Positions 1 to 5,281 of a stretch of DNA of 6,401 nt are shown one piece after another (the stretch's first letter is position 1; every line of letters starts with the position of its first letter). The notes beneath the pieces are model-generated. The model worked only from the letters and a program-made list of their open reading frames with translations, did no database searches and was not told the DNA's origin. Both the position numbers and the translations under genes were made by a program. Source of the stretch: Nitrososphaeraceae archaeon (lineage in GTDB: Archaea; Thermoproteota; Nitrososphaeria; Nitrososphaerales; Nitrososphaeraceae); assembly GCA_030038695.1 (NCBI GenBank), contig JASHSN010000316.1, positions 1-6,401 of the forward strand, written 5' to 3'.

Positions 1-258
1 CATGTCTACATCGTTTATCATGTCCTTAAGCAATTCCCTGTACCTCGAAAGTAATGTATTTCTCTTATCCGTACTAACCATACAGTATAGATAAGAAATA
101 AATGCCTCTGCTTCTCTCACAATGCCTTCTATACTGTCTTGCAAAAGAAGCCTGGCTTCAAAATCAGATGTAATCGAATTTAAAGGCGTTAGTGCTTGCG
201 TCGAAAGTGTAGATTTCAGGGTCAGACCCTCCGTTTCTTCTAGTTTGTTCGCTATCAT
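1..258 (-). CDS. Hypothetical protein, N-terminal 86 residues (runs off left edge)
   Basis: An open frame reads leftward from ATG at 258 to the window edge without a stop, giving 86 codons. The start is well supported: an in-frame TAA lies seven codons upstream and an AAAGGAGA Shine-Dalgarno sequence sits 6 nt ahead of the ATG. The product begins MIANKLEETE and has a Ser/Thr-rich first third. From about residue 33 it becomes a charged, probably helical stretch containing EGIVREAEAF and RYRELLKDM. There is no signal peptide or obvious membrane segment in the visible part. I do not recognise the family. It is divergent from hsp20, with a 106-nt shared upstream region, which could mean shared regulation, but nothing in the sequence proves that. 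Confidence 0.6.
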   Translation of the reverse strand, partial: MIANKLEETEGLTLKSTLSTQALTPLNSITSDFEARLLLQDSIEGIVREAEAFISYLYCMVSTDKRNTLLSRYRELLKDMINDVDM

Positions 259-264
259 ACGTGT

Positions 265-272
265 TCTCCTTT
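265..272 (-). promoter_or_regulatory. Shine-Dalgarno site of the 1-258 gene
   Basis: AAAGGAGA on the minus strand, 6 nt before ATG 258. It is the clearest ribosome binding site in the window and it decides the start of the partial gene. Most other genes here lack one. Confidence 0.5.
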
Positions 273-280
273 AGGCGTTA

Positions 281-297
281 CTATAGTATATATCAGC
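281..297. promoter_or_regulatory. AT-rich TATA-like region between the divergent 1-258 gene and hsp20
   Basis: CTATAGTATATATC lies between two divergent genes. Read leftward, its centre is about 30 nt before ATG 258, a normal archaeal TATA position for a short leader. Read rightward, it would start a transcript about 50 nt before hsp20. Which direction it serves cannot be decided from sequence alone. Confidence 0.3.
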
Positions 298-364
298 AAT
301 GACTATACTGCATGGCACTACATTCCTGCTTCTCAAATACCGTAATTCTTAATTCTTCTTCACT

Positions 365-877
365 ATGACAACATCAGAAAAAACCAGCATAGAAAGAAGA
401 AAAGAATCACGCCCATTATTACCAATCGCACGACATATGGACGAAATCTTTGAGGACTTCAGACAGGATATGGAGAGCATGTTTCGGCCTTATTCAATAC
501 TGGATTGGCGCTTTCCAGTACTTGCCGATTTAGATGGAGAAATAAGATTGCCTGTATGCGACATGGTTGATAAGGGAGACAAATACGAATTAGAGCTGGA
601 AATCCCTGGAATTGATAAGGACAAAATAGACGTTAAAGCAACAAAGAATTCCATTGAAATTTCTGGAGAACAATCAGAAAAGGCAGAAGAGAAGAAAAAG
701 AACTACGTATATAATGAAAGGTCATTCAGATCGTTTCATAGAAGGATTCCAATACCAGACGAGATATTGCCGTCAAAGATTGATGCAAAAATGAATAACG
801 GTATACTACGAATACATCTACCAAAAAAGACTCCAACTAAACCAGAGGAAGAGACTACAAAAGTCGAAATAAAATAA
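365..877 (+). CDS. hsp20: Small heat-shock protein, Hsp20/alpha-crystallin family
   Basis: An ATP-independent holdase that binds unfolding proteins and forms cytosolic oligomers. The 170 residues are a normal length for the family. A variable N-terminal arm (about 1-63) contains MDEIFEDFRQDME, typical of archaeal Hsp20. The alpha-crystallin domain runs from about 64 to 155 and includes the ELEIPG strand-turn (76-82), the ERSFRSFHRRIPIP segment (118-131) and the signature A-x-x-x-N-G-I-L at 141-148. The charged tail ends in VEI (167-169), which fits the C-terminal I/V-x-I/V motif used in oligomer assembly. ATG 365 is the first start in the frame. No Shine-Dalgarno sequence precedes it, so initiation is probably leaderless or on a weak leader. 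It lies divergent from the 1-258 gene and upstream of a decayed CBS gene on the same strand. Family assignment is secure; specific clients are unknown. Confidence 0.95.
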   Translation: MTTSEKTSIERRKESRPLLPIARHMDEIFEDFRQDMESMFRPYSILDWRFPVLADLDGEIRLPVCDMVDKGDKYELELEIPGIDKDKIDVKATKNSIEISGEQSEKAEEKKKNYVYNERSFRSFHRRIPIPDEILPSKIDAKMNNGILRIHLPKKTPTKPEEETTKVEIK

Positions 878-902
878 TTGTTAAAACAAGGGATTATCAT
901 TC

Positions 903-909
903 TTTTTTT
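903..909 (+). terminator. T-run terminator after hsp20
   Basis: Seven consecutive T residues start 25 nt after the hsp20 stop, with no GC-rich hairpin. Oligo-T tracts alone commonly terminate archaeal transcription, so this is a plausible end for the hsp20 transcript. Confidence 0.45.
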
Positions 910-1033
910 GTCAAAATAAAGTGACTAATAAAAAATACAAAGATGCGATTCTTGATAGATTAGGAAACAATGCCACTCTAGGAAATGCTAAATAAAACAG
1001 GCGTATTCCCTAAAGGCCGGTAGGTACCAAACT

Positions 1034-1518
1034 ATGAATGACGTGCTAGCTAGCAAAGCTACTATAGGACATGTTTCATCTTCATTGAGGAAGTCTTTTA
1101 TGAGTTAATGATTACAAGTCAGCTAGAATCTAACTTTGCAATAGATGCTGGAACTCTTTGGTGAATAAATAAAATAATACTTATCAGTGCGTTCCCTGAT
1201 ACAGGACGCGATCTTCTACCTATTAGTGCACTACTTATGACTCCCGTGTATGCAGTTTACTGGAGAACTCGCGAGGATTTGATAGCTTTGAGAAAGGAAC
1301 AAAAGTTCTTACTTTGTGGTATAAAGAATATATTTTTTGGCAAGGGAAAGAATGAAACATAACCCAATAACGGTTACAAGGGAAGCTGACTTGACTGAAG
1401 CAGCCCAAATAATGTCAAACAATAGGATAAGTGGTCTTCCTGTTGTGAATTCGGTTGATAATCTAGTGGGATAGTTACAAAGACTGATATCACCAAGGCA
1501 TTGTGTGATATCAGCTAA
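1034..1518 (+). pseudogene. Decayed CBS-domain protein gene, paralogue of the gene at 2600-3484
   Basis: The best-preserved part, 1165-1518, matches the second half of the intact four-CBS protein but is spread over frames. Frame 1 (1165-1362) gives TGRDLLPIS and YWRTREDLIALR, matching TGHDLLPVS and YWTSQEELVARR, then runs into TAA at 1360. Frame 2 (through 1352-1474) gives EAAQIMSNNRISGLPVV against EAAQLMTNNRISGLPVV and stops at TAG 1472. Frame 1 then resumes with GIVTKTDITKA against GIITKTDIVKG and ends at TAA 1516-1518. The first shift fits one extra T in the T6 run at 1333-1338, and the second a lost base near 1470, so the two compensate. Upstream of 1165 similarity is weak (for example SSSLRKSFM near 1075-1100 against PSKLKVDQYM) and stops are frequent. 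The left boundary is therefore approximate, and traces may reach back to about 960. The gene would have encoded a nucleotide-sensing CBS protein; it is very unlikely to make one now. Confidence 0.8.
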
Positions 1519-1560
1519 TATAGTCAATGTTATTCTAGGTATGTACTGCCAGTATCAAGA

Positions 1561-1567
1561 TTTTTTT
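1561..1567 (+). terminator. T-run after the decayed CBS gene
   Basis: A run of seven T lies 42 nt after the last CBS-like stop. It would suit an archaeal terminator for rightward transcription and may be a relic of the original gene's 3' end. The evidence is the oligo-T alone. Confidence 0.3.
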
Positions 1568-1582
1568 GCAAGTGTTATGACA

Positions 1583-1880
1583 TTATCCCTTTATTACACC
1601 CGATGGAACTAATCGTGCAACCTTTGTAGCTATTCCGAGGTTATGAGAAATATCTCATATTGTATGGAATCTCTTCTACTATGCCTTCTCTAGTAAGTGC
1701 TTTAACGTATATTCCCCTAGATTCTAGTGCCTTCTTTACACTTTGTTCATTATATTTTCTCTTTGCAGCACCTCTAGACATAGTTCTTCCTGCTCCGTGT
1801 GCAGTTGACCCAAAACTCAAGTCCATAGATTTTTGACTACCATCAGGATCTGGTTGATATGAATGAACATGAGCTAACAT
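1583..1880 (-). pseudogene. rtcB: rtcB 3' remnant (tRNA-splicing/RNA-repair ligase)
   Basis: RtcB joins 2',3'-cyclic phosphate and 5'-OH RNA ends using GTP and Mn2+ in tRNA splicing and RNA repair; intact proteins are about 480 residues in archaea. Here a 79-codon frame (1641-1880) carries SFGSTAHGAGRTMSR, the conserved C-terminal block. Its HGAGR histidine is the residue that is guanylylated in characterised RtcB. The frame continues to VEEIPYN, then stops early at 1641. Shifting frame recovers the true C-terminus, ISHNLGIATKVARLV and GVIKG, with TAA at 1583-1585. Compared by memory with the Pyrococcus protein, about 20 nt are missing at the break, including the usual YKD-hDxV segment, which also explains the frame change. 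All the N-terminal catalytic portion (the Cys and other metal-binding His residues) is absent upstream, and residues before GSQKSMDLSFG are already divergent. It lies downstream of usp on the same strand. It cannot be an active ligase. Confidence 0.85.
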
Positions 1881-1907
1881 TAGCGATCTGATCTCTTAAA
1901 AGTGAAT

Positions 1908-1920
1908 GGATATATGTTTA
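1908..1920 (-). promoter_or_regulatory. TATA-like box ahead of the rtcB remnant frame
   Basis: TAAACATATATCC on the minus strand is centred about 33 nt before ATG 1880, a distance suited to leaderless or short-leader archaeal transcription. A real rtcB promoter would lie over 1 kb further upstream. This is therefore either chance or a promoter brought close by the deletion. Weak evidence. Confidence 0.25.
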
Positions 1921-1959
1921 GACCGACAGACTTTGTGTAACTTTCAGGGCATTTGTAAT

Positions 1960-2433
1960 TCACTTTACTACCATAACAGGACAGTGTGCATATGTTACCA
2001 CTCCAGATGCAACGCTACCAATCAATAATTTCTTAAAGCCGGTTAGACCCCTTGATCCTGTCACTAATAGATCAATATTCTCGCGTTCAGCATATTCGAC
2101 AATAGCTCCTACTATTGACGTAGGATCAATGATAAATTCCATTCTTAACTTTATTTTATTATCATTAGCTTTTTCTCTAACTATAGCCAGCCATCTTTGA
2201 GCTTCTTCTTCCTGATTCTTTATGATCGAATTTGTGGTACTAGGAGTAACCGGCCTCAAAGCATATGCAGGTGAATACAGATACTTCTGTGAATGTATTA
2301 CATTTAATGCAATTAGCTCTGCATTATTCTTTTTTGCCATATCTATCGCACAGTCAGCGGCTAACATTGATTCTTCTGAACCATCGACTGCAACTAGAAT
2401 TTTCGAAATTTTTTGTTGCCTTAGTTCTGACAA
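1960..2433 (-). CDS. Universal stress protein, UspA family, ATP-binding type
   Basis: A single-domain cytosolic Usp of 157 residues, the usual length. The first strand and loop carry KILVAVDGSE (11-20), whose Asp contacts adenine in the family. A long helix-rich middle follows. The ATP-binding signature G-2x-G-9x-G-S is complete: GSRG at 126-129, nine residues, then GS at 139-140. The final strand ends CPVMVVK. Known family members bind ATP and support survival under stress; the exact role of this copy is unknown. The start is TTG at 2431-2433: the frame is open upstream to a TAG at 2470-2472 but offers no ATG, GTG or other TTG, and the Usp fold begins directly after this TTG. No Shine-Dalgarno sequence is evident. 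It is divergent from the four-CBS gene, and the rtcB remnant follows 79 nt downstream. Confidence 0.93.
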   Translation of the reverse strand: MSELRQQKISKILVAVDGSEESMLAADCAIDMAKKNNAELIALNVIHSQKYLYSPAYALRPVTPSTTNSIIKNQEEEAQRWLAIVREKANDNKIKLRMEFIIDPTSIVGAIVEYAERENIDLLVTGSRGLTGFKKLLIGSVASGVVTYAHCPVMVVK

Positions 2434-2504
2434 ATTGCTACATTGTAGATGTCCTGAGCCTAATTTGAACTAACGATGGGCATACCACTTCATCATGATG
2501 ATGG

Positions 2505-2515
2505 GGATTATAGCT
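2505..2515 (-). promoter_or_regulatory. Possible TATA box for usp
   Basis: AGCTATAATCC on the minus strand lies about 77 nt before the usp TTG and would give a leader of roughly 50 nt. It is the best TATA-like match in the divergent usp/CBS spacer for the leftward direction, but leader length and start codon are both unusual, so confidence is low. Confidence 0.25.
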
Positions 2516-2562
2516 AGGACTGTCCCTTGGTAGAAATAGCATGGGATCATGATTATCGAAAA

Positions 2563-2571
2563 TATATATAG
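2563..2571 (+). promoter_or_regulatory. TATA box of the four-CBS gene
   Basis: TATATATAG is centred 33 nt before ATG 2600, the expected spacing for an archaeal promoter with a very short leader. It lies inside the longest possible reading frame (ATG 2549), which argues that the upstream ATG is not the real start. Confidence 0.5.
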
Positions 2572-2599
2572 ATTTGATATATTACTTGCAGAAAGACAT

Positions 2600-3484
2600 A
2601 TGTTAAAATATGAAGAGTTAAAAGCAAAAGATTTGATCAAGCATGCCATCATAATAGAACCAAGCAAAACTCTTTACGATGTCCGTAGCATGATGATAAG
2701 ATACAATATCAGCAGAGTAATAATTGCTAAAGATAAGAAACCTTTAGGAATAATTACGGAGAAGGATATTGCAAGGTTCTTGTACAAAGAAGTGCCAAAT
2801 AGACGTCTTAACGAGGTTTCAGTGGATGAGATAATGAGCACGGATTTGATAAAAGTTGAACAACAAACAAATCTGGATATTTGCGTGAGGATGATGTTAG
2901 AGAAAGAAATAAGCTCCATAGTAGTTGTTGATGAGGGAGAGCTAAATGGAATAATCACAAAAAGTGATATGGTAGAAGCATATGCAAGACATTATCCAAG
3001 CAAGCTAAAGGTAGACCAATACATGACAAAAAAAGTCATTACAGTAGCGCCTGATGAGAACCTACATATGATTCTTTTACTTATGAGTGATAATCAAATA
3101 TCCAGAGTGATAGTAACGAGAGATCATAAACCTATTGGAATTGTTACAGGTCATGATCTATTACCTGTAAGTATTCTTTTTGGAACTGGAGTATGGATTG
3201 GTCTATCGCCTAGTAGATATTGGACAAGTCAAGAAGAATTGGTGGCACGTAGGCGAATACAGAGATTTATACCAGCTGGAATAAAAGCGATCTTTTTAGC
3301 AGGAGATATGATGAAATACGACCCTATAACTATTGCAAAGGATGCCGATTTGATAGAAGCTGCGCAATTAATGACAAACAATAGAATAAGTGGCCTTCCA
3401 GTAGTAGAATCAAACTCTGAGAGTTTAGCGGGCATAATCACTAAGACAGATATAGTTAAAGGAATTGCATCTTACAGCAACTAA
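2600..3484 (+). CDS. Four-CBS-domain protein, probable adenine-nucleotide sensor
   Basis: A cytosolic protein made of two CBS pairs (Bateman modules) and no enzyme domain. In the family such modules bind AMP, ATP, SAM or related ligands and regulate partners; the ligand and partner here are unknown. From the start at 2600 (294 residues), CBS1 is about 10-63 (GIITEKD near 50), CBS2 74-130 (GIITKSD near 117), CBS3 138-193 (GIVTGHD near 180) and CBS4 234-292 (GIITKTD near 278). A 40-residue linker between CBS3 and CBS4 contains W and Arg-rich YWTSQEELVARRR. The frame also opens at ATG 2549 (311 residues). I prefer 2600 because a TATA box at 2563-2571 would sit inside the extra 17 codons and the CBS region starts soon after. 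The gene is divergent from usp; the two-CBS gene follows 273 nt downstream with its own TATA box. The decayed gene at 1034-1518 is a close paralogue of its second half. Confidence 0.9.
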   Translation: MLKYEELKAKDLIKHAIIIEPSKTLYDVRSMMIRYNISRVIIAKDKKPLGIITEKDIARFLYKEVPNRRLNEVSVDEIMSTDLIKVEQQTNLDICVRMMLEKEISSIVVVDEGELNGIITKSDMVEAYARHYPSKLKVDQYMTKKVITVAPDENLHMILLLMSDNQISRVIVTRDHKPIGIVTGHDLLPVSILFGTGVWIGLSPSRYWTSQEELVARRRIQRFIPAGIKAIFLAGDMMKYDPITIAKDADLIEAAQLMTNNRISGLPVVESNSESLAGIITKTDIVKGIASYSN

Positions 3485-3713
3485 GTATCATCAATTAAAA
3501 CCCAGATGAGATATTGTTTGGAGGCACTTTCAGGATCTCAACAACTTCAATGTAATAATGTCTTAATAGTTGATAAGATGTAATAATAATCCACACAGGC
3601 TTCATTCGCAATATGTTCTGTGATGTTACCAAATTAGAGCAATAAATATCTATTCTGCAGGAGTTATCCCCTTCGCCAACAGCTCTTCTTCCGTATGCGA
3701 TATATGACACATT

Positions 3714-3722
3714 ATATATAAC
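3714..3722 (+). promoter_or_regulatory. TATA box of the two-CBS gene
   Basis: TATATATAA is centred about 40 nt before ATG 3758, giving a predicted leader of about 15 nt. Its presence means the two CBS genes are probably transcribed separately. The rest of the 273-nt spacer (3485-3757) shows no convincing gene. Confidence 0.5.
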
Positions 3723-3757
3723 ACAGGATAACATATTCATAGAGTGCAGGTTTTATA

Positions 3758-4261
3758 ATGAGTATTGACACCATTCCGGTTTCTACTTACATGAGCACCA
3801 AAGGAATAATAACAGAAACAATAGATCAAACGATCTATGCAGCTTGTAGAATTATGAATAAAAACGATATTGGGTGCGTAATCATAGTTGATAAAAGTAG
3901 TAGCAAACCAGTGGGAATTATTACGGAAAGAGACGTTGTACGCATTTTGGGGAAGCTAGACGCAGCTTCATTACATTCACCTTTAAGTGAAATAATGAGT
4001 AAACCATTGGTTACAATTTCGATAAACGGCACAATCAAGGATGCTATCCATAGTATGTACCGAAATAATATTCGGCGCCTAGTAATAGTTGACAGAGAAA
4101 CCATGGTTGGGATAATTACAGATAAAGACATATTCAGAGCGTTAATGAATAATCAAATCTTAATATCAAGTCTTGGGGGCATTGAACCAATAGCGGAACA
4201 AAGAACAGCATATGACCAATTTACAGAATATTGGTTTAGAGATATTTATCATAAGCAGTAG
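3758..4261 (+). CDS. Two-CBS-domain protein (single Bateman module)
   Basis: A stand-alone CBS pair of 167 residues. CBS1 is about 9-64 with GIITERD at 53-59; CBS2 is about 76-131 with GIITDKD at 118-124. The T/S-x-x-D pattern after GIIT is the usual ribose/phosphate contact in nucleotide-binding CBS domains, so adenine-nucleotide binding is plausible. A C-terminal tail of about 36 residues follows, ending in the aromatic stretch DQFTEYWFRDIYHKQ. This tail lies outside the CBS fold and could be a dimer or partner contact. ATG 3758 is the first start, with a TATA box about 40 nt upstream and no strong Shine-Dalgarno sequence. It follows the four-CBS gene on the same strand, and its last 13 nt overlap tail-to-tail with the small minus-strand ORF at 4249-4488. 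The partner protein is unknown. Confidence 0.92.
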   Translation: MSIDTIPVSTYMSTKGIITETIDQTIYAACRIMNKNDIGCVIIVDKSSSKPVGIITERDVVRILGKLDAASLHSPLSEIMSKPLVTISINGTIKDAIHSMYRNNIRRLVIVDRETMVGIITDKDIFRALMNNQILISSLGGIEPIAEQRTAYDQFTEYWFRDIYHKQ

Positions 4262-4488
4262 ATAATGATGCACTTTTCAGTGCCTTTTAGAGACATCGCT
4301 CCAAGTTTATGTAACCAATTATTATGAGGTCCTCTTGTTTTTAATTCACGCGTCGATGTCGTTGGGTGTGAGGTGACACCGTATCTAATATTTGTAAAAG
4401 TTCTATAATCCAAGTTAAACGCTTTACCTCTCATAGGTAAGTGTGTAACCAATTCTTCACGATGCCGGTCCAGTAAATGGACTTTCAT
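4249..4488 (-). CDS. Small hypothetical protein, 79 residues
   Basis: An ATG-started frame of 79 residues, basic and His/Arg-rich at the start (MKVHLLDRHREELV) with a hydrophobic end (CIIIYCL). I do not recognise the family, and no domain, signal peptide or metal motif stands out. In favour of a real gene: a TATA box (4512-4521, minus strand) is centred 28 nt before the ATG, the right place for a leaderless transcript, and codon choice (AGA, GGA, TTA) resembles the neighbours. Against: it is short, has no known relatives that I can name, and overlaps the 3' end of the two-CBS gene by 13 nt in opposite orientation. It may also be the surviving start of a longer lost gene. Confidence 0.4.
   Translation of the reverse strand: MKVHLLDRHREELVTHLPMRGKAFNLDYRTFTNIRYGVTSHPTTSTRELKTRGPHNNWLHKLGAMSLKGTEKCIIIYCL
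4270..4288 (+). terminator. Hairpin plus T-run after the two-CBS gene
   Basis: GCACT-TTTC-AGTGC forms a 5-bp stem with a 4-nt loop and is followed by CTTTT, starting 9 nt after the two-CBS stop. It is a modest candidate for a transcript end. It lies inside the 3' part of the opposite-strand ORF. Confidence 0.3.
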
Positions 4489-4511
4489 ATCATATTCTAT
4501 CGGGGTTTGGA

Positions 4512-4521
4512 ATATATTATA
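4512..4521 (-). promoter_or_regulatory. TATA box of the 79-residue ORF
   Basis: TATAATATAT on the minus strand is centred about 28 nt before ATG 4488. It predicts a start of transcription within a few bases of the ATG, as in leaderless archaeal genes. Confidence 0.4.
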
Positions 4522-4577
4522 GAAAACAACGTAGTAATAACATTAGTGGTGTTTTGATAATAGCATAGCATACATCT

Positions 4578-4602
4578 AACAAAATTACGTATAATTTTTG
4601 TT
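4578..4602. repeat. AT-rich inverted repeat in the 4489-4706 gene-free stretch
   Basis: AACAAAATTA and TAATTTTTGTT flank a CGTA loop, pairing ten bases with one bulged T; the inner seven pairs are perfect. It stands in a 218-nt stretch with no gene that I can see. It could be an operator, a terminator-like hairpin or chance in AT-rich DNA. Confidence 0.35.
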
Positions 4603-4706
4603 GTTGTTCATTATGTTTGGCGCATCATGATGTCATTAAGGCGATATTACGTTATTAAGGTGTTGAATTCACTGCACGTAAATGTACAAACTTCCATTCT
4701 TTTTAG

Positions 4707-4964
4707 TCAATCCACACTATACCCGTGAAACATATCAACAAGAAAGTTTACATCTTCTTCAAATCTCGCTAATTTGCCAATCTTTACACAATCTCTTATA
4801 TCTCTAGATTTATTCCATACCGCGCTAGCTATGACGCCTGCAAGTCCTCCATTTACATTATGACGTGAGAGTACTTGCTTCGTAATTTCACAGAATTGTT
4901 CGTAGGTATGGCTGGATTTGTAAGGACCAGATAGCTGATTGCTATGGAATACTACTATAACGAC
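4707..4964 (-). pseudogene. 85-codon open frame without a start codon (gene remnant)
   Basis: Between TGA at 4965-4967 and TGA at 4707-4709 the minus strand has 85 open codons with protein-like composition. Examples are the mixed charged/hydrophobic segments HTYEQFCEITKQVLSRHN, GGLAGVIASAVWNKSRDIRD and FEEDVNFLVDMFHGYSVD. There is no ATG, GTG or TTG before the ATG at codon 78, so the frame cannot be translated as it stands. Most likely the 5' part has been lost or displaced. Another frame upstream (ATG at 5018-5020, 25 codons, MSILFSIISPIS) overlaps its beginning and could be the displaced start, but that is weak. I do not recognise the family. The alternative is a non-coding chance frame, made less likely by the length in AT-rich DNA. 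Confidence 0.5.
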
Positions 4965-5039
4965 TCATTGAACAAATGCATAGAGAGATCGGAGAAATGA
5001 TAGAAAAACAAAATCGACATAATATGGTGTTGGTACTAT

Positions 5040-5281
5040 TCAGGTCAAGTTTTCGTTACTGCTTTTACTTAGGGCTTTTGTTTCTTCAAGAGTAGGAGGT
5101 CGTGTAATTTCCTTCCCACCTTTACGCTCCGAAACTACTGTTACAGGTTCCGTCCTGATCTCAGTGTCGTAGGAATATCGTTTAAATTCGTAATAACACA
5201 AAAATTACAAATGGCAATACAGACATTTCTGTAGAATACTTTATTTCCGAAACGTCTAATGCTCCACCATATTGTCGTTCC
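5040..5281 (-). pseudogene. Frame-displaced 3' end of the 5141-6010 gene
   Basis: After the A9 run (5282-5290) the annotated frame turns implausible, rich in Trp, Cys and Asn. Dropping one A gives 32 codons starting ERQYGGALDVSEIKYSTEM and then VLPFVIFVLLRI, a likely membrane segment, ending at TAA near 5187. Dropping one further base within 5181-5190 gives KRYSYDTEIRTEPVTVV and a hydrophilic Lys/Glu/Ser-rich tail to TGA 5040-5042. Joined, these give a tidy exterior-domain, membrane-anchor, cytoplasmic-tail layout totalling about 322 residues. This reading is an inference from composition and topology, since no homologue is recognised. Confidence 0.5.

Noticed and set aside
1309..1527. 72-codon minus-strand frame over the decayed CBS gene
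   Set aside because: It is the antisense shadow of CBS coding sequence; the same shadow peptide (TTGRPLILLF) appears opposite the intact CBS gene at 3229-3441.
2222..2473. Plus-strand frames opposite usp
   Set aside because: They lie wholly over the clearly real UspA gene and have no domain of their own.
3495..3740. 81-codon minus-strand frame in the spacer between the two CBS genes
   Set aside because: It overlaps the TATA box of the two-CBS gene, has no well-placed promoter of its own, and has no recognisable domain. The C-terminal IEVVEILKVPPNN looks protein-like, so a remnant is not excluded, but support is too weak for a gene call.
3835..4131. 98-codon minus-strand frame opposite the two-CBS gene
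   Set aside because: Antisense shadow of the CBS repeats, shown by repeated ISLSVIIPT-like strings typical of reversed CBS codons.
4365..4380. GGTGT/ACACC inverted repeat, possible structured RNA
   Set aside because: Only five pairs around a 6-nt loop, inside the 79-residue frame, with no further tRNA-like or riboswitch-like structure.
4639..4662. Near-repeat of ATTAAGGCG and ATTAAGGTG
   Set aside because: Two short imperfect copies only; not enough for a direct-repeat or CRISPR-like array.
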